A stretch of DNA of 64,000 nucleotides from Burkholderia contaminans (GCF_029633825.1 NZ_CP090642.1:1464526-1528525); one strand, 5' to 3'. Positions 50,613 through 61,276 are shown, counted from the first letter of the stretch. Numbers and translations are program-made. The notes: generated from the letters alone by a model not told the origin.

Positions 50613-52598
50613 TTACGGTCGGAACGTATCGCCGAGCACGACGCCTTCACGCCGCGGATCGGTGCCGCCCTGCAACGCGGGCGACTGGCCGACCGTTACG
50701 CGCATCACGGTATTGACGCCGCTCGCCTGCGCGGACGTCGATACCTTGTGCCCGAGCGCGAGCAGCCCCGCGATCAGCGGATCGTTCGCTCCGTTGTTCG
50801 TCGTGTTGACGTTCGGATGCTCGCCGCCGATCGTGGTCGTCGGGCTGTTGCTCGCGCCGAAGTCGACGAGCCCCGCCGACTGCTGCGCGTCGAGCCCCCA
50901 GTCGAGCGCACCGACGAGCGTCTTGACCACGTACTGCGGAATCGTGCCGCCGCCAGGCGAACCGGTCGCCATCACGAAATCGCCGCGCGAGCCGTCCGCG
51001 GCCTGCCCGAACACGATCGTCGGCGCCATCGAGCTGCGCGGCCGCTTGCCCGGCTGCAGGCGGTTGGCCACCGGATTGCCCGCGCTATCGACCGGGTTCG
51101 CCGAAAAATCGGTCAACTGGTTGTTCAGCAGGAAGCCATGGGTCATGTGGAACGAACCCATGCTCGACTCGACCGTCGTCGTCGCGCTCAGCACGTTGCC
51201 GTCGCCGTCGACGATCGTGAACTGGTTCGTGCCGTGCTCGATCAGCGTCGTGTCGACACCGAGCGGCACCGCGCCCAAGTTGCCGGGCTGTGCGGTGCCC
51301 ATGCTCCTGGCCGGATCGATCAGCGCCGCGCGCGATTTCAGGTACGGCTTGTTCAGCAGCGTATTCCACGTGCCGCCCGGCAGCGGTACGAAATCCGTAT
51401 CGGCCACGTATTTGTCGCGGTCGGCATACGCGAGCCGTTCCGCCTCGGTGACGAGGTGCACGCCCGCGACGGTCGGCTTGCCGCCTTCGAGATCGATCGC
51501 CGTCGGCTTCAGCGACTTCAGGTCGTAATTCTCGAGCATGCCGAGCGCCGACGCGACCGCGATGCCGCCCGACGACGGCGGCGGCATCCCGCATACCCAA
51601 TAGCTGCGATAGGTCGTGCACACCGGCTCGCGGCGCTTCGCCTGGTACGCGGCCAGGTCGGCTACGGTCGTCTTGCCCGGCGTGAGCGTCGACCCGTCCG
51701 CGCCCTTCGTCGTCGCGATCTTCGCAACGATGTCCTGCGCGATCTGCCCCGTGTACAGCGCGTTCGCACCCGACTGCGCCATCAGCGTCAGCGTGCGCGC
51801 ATAGGCCGGATTCTTCAGCACGGTGCCGAGCGTCTTCGGCGTCCCGTCGGCGTTCAGGAAATACGCGGCGGCCTCGGGGTCGCGCTTCAGGTTCGCGGCG
51901 TTCGCCGCGATCGCGTCGGCGAGCCGGCCACCGATCGGGAAGCCGTTGGTCGCGAGCGTGATCGCATCGCCGAACAGGTTCTGCCACGGCAGGCGGCCGT
52001 GATCCTGCTGCAGTGCCTCGATCAGCCTCGGCACGCCGATCGTGCCGATCGAGCGGCCACTCGCGCGTGCGTTCGGCAGCGGCGCGGACCGGTCGGTCGC
52101 GTCATCGACGTAGCGCAGATAGTTCTCCGTCGCGGCCGCCGGCGCGGTTTCCCGGCCATCGTACGCCTGCAGCGTCTTGCCGCGCGCATCGTAGTAGAGC
52201 AGCACGCCGCCGGACCCGAGGCCCGTCGCCTCGGGCACGGTCAGGCCGAGCACGGCCTGCACGGCGACCGCCGCGTCGGCGGCCGTACCACCCTTCTTCA
52301 GTACCGCGCAGCCGGCCGCGCTCGCGTACGCGTTCGACGTGGCCACCAGATAGGTCTTCGCATAAACCGGCTTCATCCCGGTGCGATAGCCCGAGGACGC
52401 TTCCGGCAGCGACGGGTCGCCCGGCTGGTTCGAGCCCACCACGACCGTCGCGCCGCTGTTGTCGACTGCGAGGCAACTCGCATCGGTGGAGGGTGTCGGC
52501 GTGCGACCTGCTTCGCTCTCGACGTCGCTGCCGCATGCCGCGACCAGGGCGGCCGCGAGCAAAACGGACGCATACGGAAAAATCGCTGTTCTGTTCAT
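50613..52598 (-). CDS. ggt: Gamma-glutamyltransferase (lipoprotein)
   Basis: The 661-residue product is a periplasmic gamma-glutamyltransferase that transfers or hydrolyses gamma-glutamyl groups such as in glutathione. It starts MNRTAIFPYASVLLAAALVA and has a lipobox ending AAC. The large-subunit region includes GSGGVLLYYDARGK and RETAPAAATENYL; the autoprocessing threonine lies in EHGTNQFTIVDGDGN near residue 460, followed by glycine-rich substrate site GSPGGGTIPQYVV. The ATG at 52598 was chosen because a lipoprotein signal follows. No operon partner. Confidence 0.9.
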   Translation of the reverse strand: MNRTAIFPYASVLLAAALVAACGSDVESEAGRTPTPSTDASCLAVDNSGATVVVGSNQPGDPSLPEASSGYRTGMKPVYAKTYLVATSNAYASAAGCAVLKKGGTAADAAVAVQAVLGLTVPEATGLGSGGVLLYYDARGKTLQAYDGRETAPAAATENYLRYVDDATDRSAPLPNARASGRSIGTIGVPRLIEALQQDHGRLPWQNLFGDAITLATNGFPIGGRLADAIAANAANLKRDPEAAAYFLNADGTPKTLGTVLKNPAYARTLTLMAQSGANALYTGQIAQDIVAKIATTKGADGSTLTPGKTTVADLAAYQAKRREPVCTTYRSYWVCGMPPPSSGGIAVASALGMLENYDLKSLKPTAIDLEGGKPTVAGVHLVTEAERLAYADRDKYVADTDFVPLPGGTWNTLLNKPYLKSRAALIDPARSMGTAQPGNLGAVPLGVDTTLIEHGTNQFTIVDGDGNVLSATTTVESSMGSFHMTHGFLLNNQLTDFSANPVDSAGNPVANRLQPGKRPRSSMAPTIVFGQAADGSRGDFVMATGSPGGGTIPQYVVKTLVGALDWGLDAQQSAGLVDFGASNSPTTTIGGEHPNVNTTNNGANDPLIAGLLALGHKVSTSAQASGVNTVMRVTVGQSPALQGGTDPRREGVVLGDTFRP

Positions 52599-52829
52599 TG
52601 TCTGCCGATGTTCTTGTAGGTCGTTGCGATGGACATCACGCTGCCTGCGACCCCCTCGGTGCGCCGGCAACGCGTTCGATAGTCCCATGAACAGAATTTT
52701 TTCCGCAATAAGGGAATGGCGTTGTGCGGCCGTATGTCGTGTATGCAACGTCACCGATTTCGCACGCGGGTTCGCGTGCTGCACTGCATCGCAGTGCGAT
52801 GCACTCGCGCGCCCGATGTCGCGACGCCG

Positions 52830-53786
52830 TTACCTTGGTGCCCGGCGGCGCTTGCCGGCTGGCCGGCCGTCGCGCACGAAGCCGCTCTCCATCGCCTCGA
52901 TCGACTCGGAGAAGAACTCGAGGAACATCGTCATCGCGACGGTCGCGCTCATATCGGCCCGTTGATAGATGCAGCTGAACGAGCGCGCGCCCGCATCGGC
53001 AAGCGGCGTCCATGCGAGCCGGCCGGCGGCCACGTCGTCCGCGACGTTCTCGGCGATCAGGAAGCCGACGCCCGCGCCTTCGGCCGCGAGGCGCCGCACC
53101 ATCGGCACCGAACCCGTCTCGACCAGCGGCCGCACGTTGCGTGGCTGTCGTGCATCGATCTGGTCGAACATTGCACGCAGCTCCGTGTCGGGCGTCATCA
53201 GGATCAGCGGATGCGCGAAGCAGTCGCGCAGCCGTACCTTGCCGCCTGACGCCGCAAGCGGATGGCCGGGCGCCGTGACGACACCCAGCGGCTGAGCGAA
53301 CGCGCGCACCTCGACGACGCCCGCCGACGTGCGCCGGCGCAGCGCATAGCCGATGTCGGCTTCGCCCGTCTCGACCCAGCGCACGATGCTCTCGCCGTTT
53401 CCCGAACGCACACTGTACGTGACACCCGGATAGCGCTTCATCGCGGCGAGGATCGCGTCGGGCACGAGCTTTTCCGCGGTCGACGCCGGCACCGCCAGGT
53501 TCACGTGCCCGCGCCGCAGCGCGCGCAGGTCCTCGACCTGCGTGAGCGCATTGTCGAAATCGCGCTGGCCGCGCCGCACGGCCGCGATCACGATCTCGCC
53601 GGCGAGCGTCAACTGCATGCCGCGCGGCAGCCGGTCGAACAGCGGGACGCCGACCTGCTCCTCGAGATTGCGGATCTGCTGGTGCACCGCGGCAGCGGTC
53701 AGGTGCAGCGCGTCGGCTGCCTTGCGAATCGAGCCGCGCCTGGCGACTTCGTCGAAACAGCGGAATGTCTGCGATATCGAACGCAT
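52830..53786 (-). CDS. LysR-family transcriptional regulator
   Basis: The 318-residue product has an N-terminal helix-turn-helix (about residues 6-65: ISQTFRCFDEVARRGSIRKAADA then LEEQVGVPLFDRLPRG) and the periplasmic-binding-like co-inducer domain (about 92-300). The ATG at 53786 was chosen over one 12 codons upstream because it begins the HTH. It diverges over a 114-base gap from the ASST-fold gene and is the obvious candidate to control it. The co-inducer is unknown. Confidence 0.92.
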   Translation of the reverse strand: MRSISQTFRCFDEVARRGSIRKAADALHLTAAAVHQQIRNLEEQVGVPLFDRLPRGMQLTLAGEIVIAAVRRGQRDFDNALTQVEDLRALRRGHVNLAVPASTAEKLVPDAILAAMKRYPGVTYSVRSGNGESIVRWVETGEADIGYALRRRTSAGVVEVRAFAQPLGVVTAPGHPLAASGGKVRLRDCFAHPLILMTPDTELRAMFDQIDARQPRNVRPLVETGSVPMVRRLAAEGAGVGFLIAENVADDVAAGRLAWTPLADAGARSFSCIYQRADMSATVAMTMFLEFFSESIEAMESGFVRDGRPAGKRRRAPR

Positions 53787-53900
53787 GAAGGATCCGTTAG
53801 ATTTTTCCGAACAGGCCGTCAAGAATAATCCGATTTTACTGACCGTCCGGATCGTCTAGATTCCGCTGCATACCCGTACCCGATTCGAATGGAGACCGCA

Positions 53901-55013
53901 GTGACAACCGTCGACCAGATTACCCAGCGCCGCCGTGGCGTCGGCCTCATCGCCCACGATCGCGCACTTTCCGCGGGCGGCTATACGCTCATCGCGCCGC
54001 AGACGGCCGGCGGCAACGTCTATCTCGTCGGCATCGACGGCGAAGTCGTGCATCAATGGAAGATGCCAGTGCGCCCCGGCCGCCATGCGGTGATCCTCCC
54101 GAATGGCAACCTCGGCTACAACGGCAACCATCCGCAATCCGAATCGCGTTATGCGCCGTGGTCGATGTGGCATGGCGGCGACTTCTACGAAGTCACGCCG
54201 GAAGGCGAAACCGTATGGCGCTACGAGGATCCCGCGCACCATCACGATGCGCAATGGCTGCCGAACGGCAACCTGCTCTACGCCGCATGCGAACCGGTCA
54301 ACGCCGCGTTCGCGCAGCGCGTGCCGGGCGGCACGCCGCACGGCGACGACGAGGTGATGTATGCGGACGTGATCCGCGAAGTGAACCGGGCCGGGCAGAT
54401 CGTCTGGGAATGGCACGCGCGCGACCATCTGCAGCCCGAAGATTTCCCGATCGCGGCCGGCTTCGGGCGCTATCACTGGCCACTCGTCAACGGCCTCGCG
54501 GTCGATGCGAACGGCCGCGTGCTGATGAGCCTGCGCACGACGTCGGGCATCATCGGCGTGAACCGCGAAACCGGCCGCGTCGACCTGCGGATCGGCCCTG
54601 ACGTCGTATCGCACCAGCATGCGCCGGTGCCGCTCGCGAACGGCAACATCCTCGCGTTCGACAACGGCAATTTCCGCCACGGCGCGCATGTGGTGTTCTC
54701 GCGCGTGGTCGAGATCGATCCTGCAACACAGCGCGTCGTGTGGTCGTACGCGGACGACGTCGTGAACCTGTTCTACACGCCGTTCATGGGCAACGCGCAG
54801 CGCTTGCCGAACGGCAACACGCACGTCACCGAATCGTCGACGGGGCGGCTGTTCGAAGTGACGCCCGTCGGCGAGGTCGTCTGGGAATACGTGATCCCGT
54901 GGTTCGCCGAATACCCGGACGAAGCCGCGCGCAAGACCGGCCCGGGCCAGTTGAACAGCGTGTTCCAGACGTTCCGCTACAGCGCCGGGCAACTGCCCTG
55001 GCTGCGGGCCTGA
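53901..55013 (+). CDS. ASST-fold (arylsulfotransferase-like) protein without signal peptide
   Basis: The 370-residue product has the beta-propeller pattern of ASST proteins: repeated HHDAQWLPNGNLLY, HAVILPNGNLGYNGN, HAPVPLANGNILAFDNG and NAQRLPNGNTHVTES blades with the signature WLPNGN, and a histidine pair near residue 116-118 where the catalytic histidine of arylsulfotransferases lies. Known bacterial ASSTs are periplasmic, yet no signal peptide is seen here. The GTG at 53901 was preferred over the ATG at 53889 because GGAG lies 6 bases before it. It precedes an NCS2 permease by 57 bases. Substrate unknown. Confidence 0.78.
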   Translation: MTTVDQITQRRRGVGLIAHDRALSAGGYTLIAPQTAGGNVYLVGIDGEVVHQWKMPVRPGRHAVILPNGNLGYNGNHPQSESRYAPWSMWHGGDFYEVTPEGETVWRYEDPAHHHDAQWLPNGNLLYAACEPVNAAFAQRVPGGTPHGDDEVMYADVIREVNRAGQIVWEWHARDHLQPEDFPIAAGFGRYHWPLVNGLAVDANGRVLMSLRTTSGIIGVNRETGRVDLRIGPDVVSHQHAPVPLANGNILAFDNGNFRHGAHVVFSRVVEIDPATQRVVWSYADDVVNLFYTPFMGNAQRLPNGNTHVTESSTGRLFEVTPVGEVVWEYVIPWFAEYPDEAARKTGPGQLNSVFQTFRYSAGQLPWLRA

Positions 55014-55070
55014 CCTTCCGTTCACCGCCGTTTCCGGCGCTCGTCGCCGTTCGCATCCTGGGGGCCTGCC

Positions 55071-56472
<1,402 letters not shown>

Positions 56473-56734
56473 CGGCAGTGTCCCCCGCTTGACGACACTC
56501 GTGGTTCGACCGACAATCGCCACTCCCTCCTGGCGCGGGCACTCGATCCAGCCGGCGTGTGCGTCTCCTCGACGCCGCCCCGGCTTCAGGTTTTCCAGTC
56601 CCGATCTCCGCGCCGCCGTGCCACGCACGCAAACCGCCGGCCCCGCCGGACACGCTCACGCAGGTATCGCCCCGAACGCCGGCTGATCGCCGCGCGGTCG
56701 CGCTTTCGCCTGCCCGTTCACTTCGGAGTCCATT

Positions 56735-57247
56735 ATGATGGTTCGTCTTTCCAAGGCAGCCATGGTGCTTGCCATGGCCTTTTTCGCGTCGCTCGTCGCG
56801 TTCGGCAACATGACCGACTACGCGACGAATTTCGCGTTCGTGCATCACGTGTTCCTGATGGACACGACGTTCCCCGACAACGGGATCATGTATCGCGCGA
56901 TCGGCACGAAGTGGGTTCATCACGCCGGCTATATCGGCATCATCTCGATGGAAACGCTGACGGCCATGCTGTGCTGGATCGGCGGTGTCCGCCTGCTGCG
57001 CGCGCGACGCGGCGGCGATACGGCATTCCGCGCGGCCAAGGCGTATGCGATCGCCGGCCTGACGCTCGGCTTCCTCACGTGGCAGGTCGCCTTCATGTCG
57101 GTCGGCGGCGAGTGGTTCGGCATGTGGATGTCGAAGCAATGGAACGGCGTGCCGGACGCGTTCCGCTTCTTCATCACGCTGCTGCTCGTGCTGGTCTACC
57201 TGACGATGAACAACGACGGCATCGACGACGCGCGCACCGCGCACTGA
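56735..57247 (+). CDS. DUF2165 family small integral membrane protein
   Basis: The 170-residue product has four membrane helices (about residues 8-28, 66-85, 100-120, 140-158). Family features are DYATNFAFVHHVFLMDTTFP, WVHHAGYIGIISMETLTA and FMSVGGEWFGMWMSKQWNG. GGAG lies 6 bases before the ATG. DUF2165 proteins have no known function. It follows the NCS2 permease after a 308-base gap that includes the hexanucleotide tract. Confidence 0.9.
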   Translation: MMVRLSKAAMVLAMAFFASLVAFGNMTDYATNFAFVHHVFLMDTTFPDNGIMYRAIGTKWVHHAGYIGIISMETLTAMLCWIGGVRLLRARRGGDTAFRAAKAYAIAGLTLGFLTWQVAFMSVGGEWFGMWMSKQWNGVPDAFRFFITLLLVLVYLTMNNDGIDDARTAH

Positions 57248-57328
57248 TACGTCGCTTGCAACGTGCCGGGCGGCCAACAGAACATCGTAGCGATTGCGGG
57301 CGTGACCGCGGCCGGCTATAAATCGTGC

Positions 57329-58267
57329 ATGGACACGAATCGCTGGATTCACGACCCCGTTGGCACCTTCCGCGCGTGGCAGGAAACCACCGCGACCGGC
57401 GCCGATCGCCAGCCGTTCGCGCCGCGCTCGGTCGTGCAGCACGTCGCGATGTTCGAACGGTTCCTGCGTTCTCTGATCGCTCAACGCGTGTCGCTGGTCA
57501 CGTTCGGACCCGACCACGTCGCGGCCTTTCTGGCGGAACTCGATCGCACCTGCACGCCCGGCACGTCGACCCGCGTGCGCTACGCGAAGCTGATCGACCG
57601 GCTGAGCCGGCACCTGGTCGAAGCGGGCGTGCGCACGATCCATCCGGCCGGCCGGACGACGCGCGATTTCGCATGGCCGGACGGCGAGCCCGAGCCGTGC
57701 TATCTGCCGCCTGATGCCGACGCGGCGCTGCAGCGCCACGTGCAGCCGCGAGCAAACGACACGCCCACCGACTGCCGGAATCGCGCGATCGTCGCGCTGC
57801 TGCTTGCGAGCGGCATCACATCGGCCGAAATACGGGCGACCACCTGCGACGCACCTGATCTCGACGCGCAGCCGCCTGCGCTCTCCGTGCCGCGCGATCG
57901 GGCGCGGCCGGCGCGCCGAATCACGCTCGACGAATTTGCACTGGCGCCGCTCGCCGCCTGGCGCGTGCGCTCGGCCGACACACCGCCCTCCGCGTTGCTG
58001 TTTCCCGCGCCGCGCGGCGGTGGCGCGATGAACGACATGTTCCTGCTGCTCGTAGTGCGCGACGCGCTGACCACGATCGGCTTCCACGCGGCGGACATGA
58101 GCCCGCGCGTGCTGCGCAATACGTATGCGCGCCGCCAGTTGCTTGCAGGCCACGCGCATGCCGACGTCAGTGCGATGCTCGGTCTCGTCAGCACGCGAAC
58201 GGTCACGCGGATCCGGCAGACGCTGCCGACCGATGCGGCCGCGGATCGCGCCGCACACGAGCGCTGA
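57329..58267 (+). CDS. Tyrosine-recombinase-like protein lacking most catalytic residues
   Basis: The 312-residue product has the two-domain architecture of XerC/XerD-like recombinases: an N-terminal core-binding domain (MFERFLRSLIAQRVSLVTF, LDRTCTPGTSTRVRYAKLI) and a C-terminal catalytic-like domain. But of the R-K-H-R-H-Y set, only the second arginine (SPRVLRNTYA) is visible. The first arginine (LASGITSAEI) is replaced by threonine; the first histidine of SPHVLRH by arginine; LGH by LGL; and the tyrosine region reads TRIRQTL. It probably binds DNA without cutting it. The ATG at 57329 begins the natural domain. Confidence 0.8.
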   Translation: MDTNRWIHDPVGTFRAWQETTATGADRQPFAPRSVVQHVAMFERFLRSLIAQRVSLVTFGPDHVAAFLAELDRTCTPGTSTRVRYAKLIDRLSRHLVEAGVRTIHPAGRTTRDFAWPDGEPEPCYLPPDADAALQRHVQPRANDTPTDCRNRAIVALLLASGITSAEIRATTCDAPDLDAQPPALSVPRDRARPARRITLDEFALAPLAAWRVRSADTPPSALLFPAPRGGGAMNDMFLLLVVRDALTTIGFHAADMSPRVLRNTYARRQLLAGHAHADVSAMLGLVSTRTVTRIRQTLPTDAAADRAAHER

Positions 58268-58286
58268 TCGCGCGCCGTCCCGTTCC

Positions 58287-58760
58287 CTATTCGCCCGGCG
58301 GCGACTGGATCAGCCGCAGAATCCGGGTGTCGTACGGCGATTGCATGACTTCCGCGATACGGACCCCGGAAGCGGCCGGATGCAGCGGATTCAGCAGGAA
58401 GTTGTGCGCGTGCGGCACGACGACGCTCGGCACGCGCAGCAGCGCGCTCGGCTGCGTGTGCAGCCACTCGGTGCCGGCGCTGCGGGTCCAGTCGACGTTG
58501 GTTCGCCAGTCGTCAGGCGCGTCGCCCTCCGCAATTTCGGCGATATCGACCGAATCGGCCACCTCGACGCGAAGCAACTGGTAGCCGCTCGGCAATTGCG
58601 CGACCGTGGCGATTTCGAAATGAACGAGTGTCTCGAGCAGCGCGAGGGCCGGATGCTCGGCGAGATACACGACGGGCTGCCCGGCAAAATGCCAGCGCCC
58701 GCCGGCGCGCAACCCGCCGATGCCTTTCAGGTCGGCGAAATTGCTGATCCGCCACAGCAT
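58287..58760 (-). CDS. RES-domain toxin (ParT/MbcT/Res-like)
   Basis: The 157-residue product has the RES pattern: MLWRISNF with the arginine at residue 4, GGRWHFAGQPVVYLAEHPA with the R and Y in the middle, and ALALLETLVHF with the glutamate. RES toxins break down NAD or ADP-ribosylate targets and are held in check by a partner Xre/ParS antitoxin. The antitoxin gene lies directly upstream with a gap of 2 bases. Toxicity is inferred from the family. It converges with the recombinase-like gene, 19 bases apart. Confidence 0.88.
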   Translation of the reverse strand: MLWRISNFADLKGIGGLRAGGRWHFAGQPVVYLAEHPALALLETLVHFEIATVAQLPSGYQLLRVEVADSVDIAEIAEGDAPDDWRTNVDWTRSAGTEWLHTQPSALLRVPSVVVPHAHNFLLNPLHPAASGVRIAEVMQSPYDTRILRLIQSPPGE

Positions 58761-58762
58761 CG

Positions 58763-59218
58763 TCAAGCGAAGTACCCCTCGTCGATCTGCGTGAGGACTT
58801 CCTCGACGAGCCGCGCGCCATGCTCGGTGCTCGCCATGTCGAGCGACGTGCGGCCGCCGAAGCGCTGAAGCCCGTTGCGCAGCCATGCCATCGCCTTCTC
58901 CTGGTCGCCGAACGTGGCCGTCGCCTGCGCGACGATGCGCGCGAGACGGATCGCCTTGTCGGATTCCTCCTGCGACAGGCGTTCGTGCGCCTGACGACGA
59001 TGGCTCAGCGTGCGACGCGGAATGATGAAGGCCAGCTCGTCGGATTTCAGACCGCGCTCGGACAGCCGGTCGATCACCGAGACGTCGACGCGTGCGCTCG
59101 CCAGCTCGGCAAGATCGGCCCCCGATCGGACACGGATTGCCAGCAGCTGTTCGAGAATCGTGAATTCGGCCTGGCGCGGATGCGCGACGCCCGAAGGATG
59201 GAAAGCAATGGTGCTCAT
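58763..59218 (-). CDS. Xre/ParS-type antitoxin (DUF2384)
   Basis: The 151-residue product has an N-terminal helical DNA-binding part (about residues 40-90, with VSVIDRLSERGLKSDELAF) and a C-terminal DUF2384 segment (WLRNGLQRFGGRTSLDMAST and a long helix to the end) that normally blocks the toxin active site. The ATG at 59218 has GGGAGAGG about 5 bases upstream. It sits 2 bases before the RES toxin gene and is the expected repressor of their promoter. Confidence 0.9.
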   Translation of the reverse strand: MSTIAFHPSGVAHPRQAEFTILEQLLAIRVRSGADLAELASARVDVSVIDRLSERGLKSDELAFIIPRRTLSHRRQAHERLSQEESDKAIRLARIVAQATATFGDQEKAMAWLRNGLQRFGGRTSLDMASTEHGARLVEEVLTQIDEGYFA

Positions 59219-59228
59219 GACCTCTCCC

Positions 59229-59261
59229 GGCAATTTGCCCAACCATTATAGGCGTTTTGCC
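59229..59261 (-). promoter_or_regulatory. Promoter and two operator-like repeats for RES-Xre
   Basis: In the minus direction a TATAAT box (59245-59250) lies between two 11-mers, GGCAAAACGCC (59251-59261) and GGCAAATTGCC (59229-59239), which match at 9 of 11 positions and are 22 bases apart, two turns of the helix. The second one is a perfect 11-base palindrome. They flank the -10 and would suit cooperative binding by the antitoxin. A -35 box was not clear. The rest of the gap up to 59582 holds no gene other than the readthrough frame described below DUF1289. Confidence 0.65.
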
Positions 59262-59582
59262 GAAAAACATGCGGACATGGATGATGGGCGCGCGTGGGTG
59301 TTCGTCGGGGTACCTGCGAAGGCGAGGGCGACATGCCCGTTCCACATGAAGACAAGCGTCTGTGGCCGCGAATCGAAGATTCGCCTCGGGGAACGGGTGC
59401 AATAATTCAGTATATAAAGTCCCGACGACGTCGCACGGTTGTCACGTAACAACTTTTTAAACTGCTTTCATTTGCGCCGATTTCGCCGGTTCATCCTTCG
59501 GGACAAAGTCGCGCGGTTCGATCACGGCTTGGATATGCTCTTCGAGCGTGCCCCTGTCACCCGGAACGCCGCTCCAGGCGAT

Positions 59583-59786
59583 TCACCGTCCGTCGCGACG
59601 GAATCGCATCGCCGTGCACTCGTGCCGGATGCGTTCCCATATCGCGTGTTTCTCGTCATCGTTCATGAAAACCCAGTGCGAGACCTCGTCGGCCGTTCGG
59701 CCGCATCCCTTGCAGACATCGTCGAACAACGTCGAGCACACCCCGACACAGGGACTGTCGGGCAAGTCATGAAGTGTGGAAGCCAT
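59583..59786 (-). CDS. DUF1289 family protein
   Basis: The 67-residue product has the DUF1289 pattern SPCVGVCSTLFDDVCKGCGRT with four cysteines, followed by DEVSHWVFMNDDEKHAIWERI. The cysteines could bind iron-sulfur or zinc. Function unknown in the family; usually about 60-90 residues. Past its stop TGA the same frame stays open for another 41 codons. A ribosome site before the ATG is weak. Confidence 0.85.
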   Translation of the reverse strand: MASTLHDLPDSPCVGVCSTLFDDVCKGCGRTADEVSHWVFMNDDEKHAIWERIRHECTAMRFRRDGR

Positions 59787-59922
59787 TGAAACGCTCGTAT
59801 CGGTTCAAATCCGGCAGCGCAACGAATCACGCCCCCATAAACGGGTACCTTTCCATCGGCGACGCGGGCGATGCCACAACACCTACCCGCCCTGCTTGCC
59901 TCGACTCCGCAGCAAGCCGAAT

Positions 59923-60293
59923 CTATGTCGTCTCGATGCCCGCGCCATAAAGTCGTCCCGGACTTCGCACAGTTGCCGGCTTGTCGCGAAGAATGTCCTT
60001 CGACACCCCGACGATCTGACGCGCGCTGCTGTCCAACGACATCTGCCGGCCGCTAACCGTCGGGAAGCACGCAAACATCGGCGTCTGCTCTCTGACTGCC
60101 GAGTCGGTTTCCGCCTCGTGTATCGGCCGATCTCGTCGGTCACGGCAAACGTGTCGTACGCGCCGACACCCCTGGCGTGCATGCGCTGCGCCAAGATCAC
60201 TGCGCGATCGCGCCAGACGTCCTGCAACGGTGCGGAGTCGCCCGGGCCGGCTTTCCGAATGATGGTGTTGACGCCGGACAATGCGGCGATCAC
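59923..60293 (-). pseudogene. Frameshifted gene remnant
   Basis: Two frames read sensible protein pieces in sequence. One (from 60293) gives VWRDRAVILAQRMHARGVGA then YDTFAVTDEIGRYTRRKPT, after which it becomes arginine-rich. The other frame then gives PMFACFPTVSGRQMSLDSSA, ARQIVGVSKDILRDKPATVR and SPGRLYGAGIETT to a stop near 59923. This fits a single gene broken by a frameshift near 60105. Its family was not recognised. Sequencing error is also possible. Confidence 0.4.
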
Positions 60294-60420
60294 GAGTGCC
60301 CGGGTTCGATCGCGCGGTTGGCATACACGGTCGAACTACCTGGTCATTCAGTAGCCACGATTCCCTATTCGCGCACGACCTACGCCCAATACCCGGGATC
60401 GTGCGCCATACCGCGAGCAA

Positions 60421-61062
60421 TCAGCCGGCCCACGCGGACGACCGGATCACGCTGCAGAAATTGCCCGCGTGGAAATGCGGATCCTTGTCTGCCAGCACGT
60501 CGGCCTTCACGTTGCCGAACGTCGTGTCAGGCTTGTGCTTGATCCCGTCGTAGAACGCCTGAATGATGTCTTCCTTGAAGTGCGGCGTACGCGGATGCGC
60601 ACGAACGACGGCCTCGCGCTCCACGTCGCTGTATTCCGGATACGTCAGGCCCAGCACGTCCATTTCGACGCCCGCGGTAACGAGCGCGATCACCGGGTGC
60701 ATGTGCTGCGGAATGCCCGGCGTGGTATGCAGCGCGATCGAAGTCCAGACGACGTCGATATCCTGCTGCGAGATGCCCTTGCCCTTCAGGAAATCGCGGG
60801 CGGCATTGGCACCGTCGACCTCGAACCGCTCGCATGCGCTGCTGTGTTTGTGCGTGAGCCCCATGTCATGGAACATGCAGCCGCAGTAGAGCAGCTCGGG
60901 ATCGTATTTCAGCCCGCGCCGCTGGCCCGCGAGCGCCGCGAAATAGAAGACTCGGCTGGAATGATGAAACAGCAACGGAGACGCGGTATCGCGAACGAGC
61001 TCGGTGATCTCGCGCGTCAATTGGCTATCGGGAATGGTGATGCCTGCAACGTTCTCAGTCAT
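60421..61062 (-). CDS. HD-domain phosphohydrolase, cyanamide-hydratase-like group
   Basis: The 213-residue product has an HD fold: LLFHHSSRVFYFAALAGQ (near 30-47), YCGCMFHDMGLTHKH with the metal-binding HD pair (near 60-73), and a further histidine in WTSIALHTTPGIPQHM (near 107). This pattern is common in the cyanamide-hydratase-like group of HD proteins. The last part (KDPHFHAGNFCSVIRSSAWAG) is an extension. Natural substrate unknown. It diverges over a 214-base gap from the GlxA-type regulator, which is the obvious candidate controller. Confidence 0.85.
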   Translation of the reverse strand: MTENVAGITIPDSQLTREITELVRDTASPLLFHHSSRVFYFAALAGQRRGLKYDPELLYCGCMFHDMGLTHKHSSACERFEVDGANAARDFLKGKGISQQDIDVVWTSIALHTTPGIPQHMHPVIALVTAGVEMDVLGLTYPEYSDVEREAVVRAHPRTPHFKEDIIQAFYDGIKHKPDTTFGNVKADVLADKDPHFHAGNFCSVIRSSAWAG

Positions 61063-61276
61063 GATCGACCTCCATTGAAAACACCCTCGATTCTCCGGAA
61101 CCCGATAGATGTCTTCAATAGACGTATTACGTCAAATTCTGCCATTTTGCGCGACGGACGGACACGGCGCCCGCGCGGCAAAAAGAACGCGGCAAACAGG
61201 CTCCACCACCCGCCTCGCGCACCGCTCACGCCTCTATACTGCTATCCGTCGCGTTCGACACAACACACAATCGATC

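Noticed and set aside
57329..58267. Integrase taken as a sign of a prophage or genomic island
   Set aside because: No tRNA, att-like repeats, phage genes or transfer genes flank it, and catalytic residues are missing.
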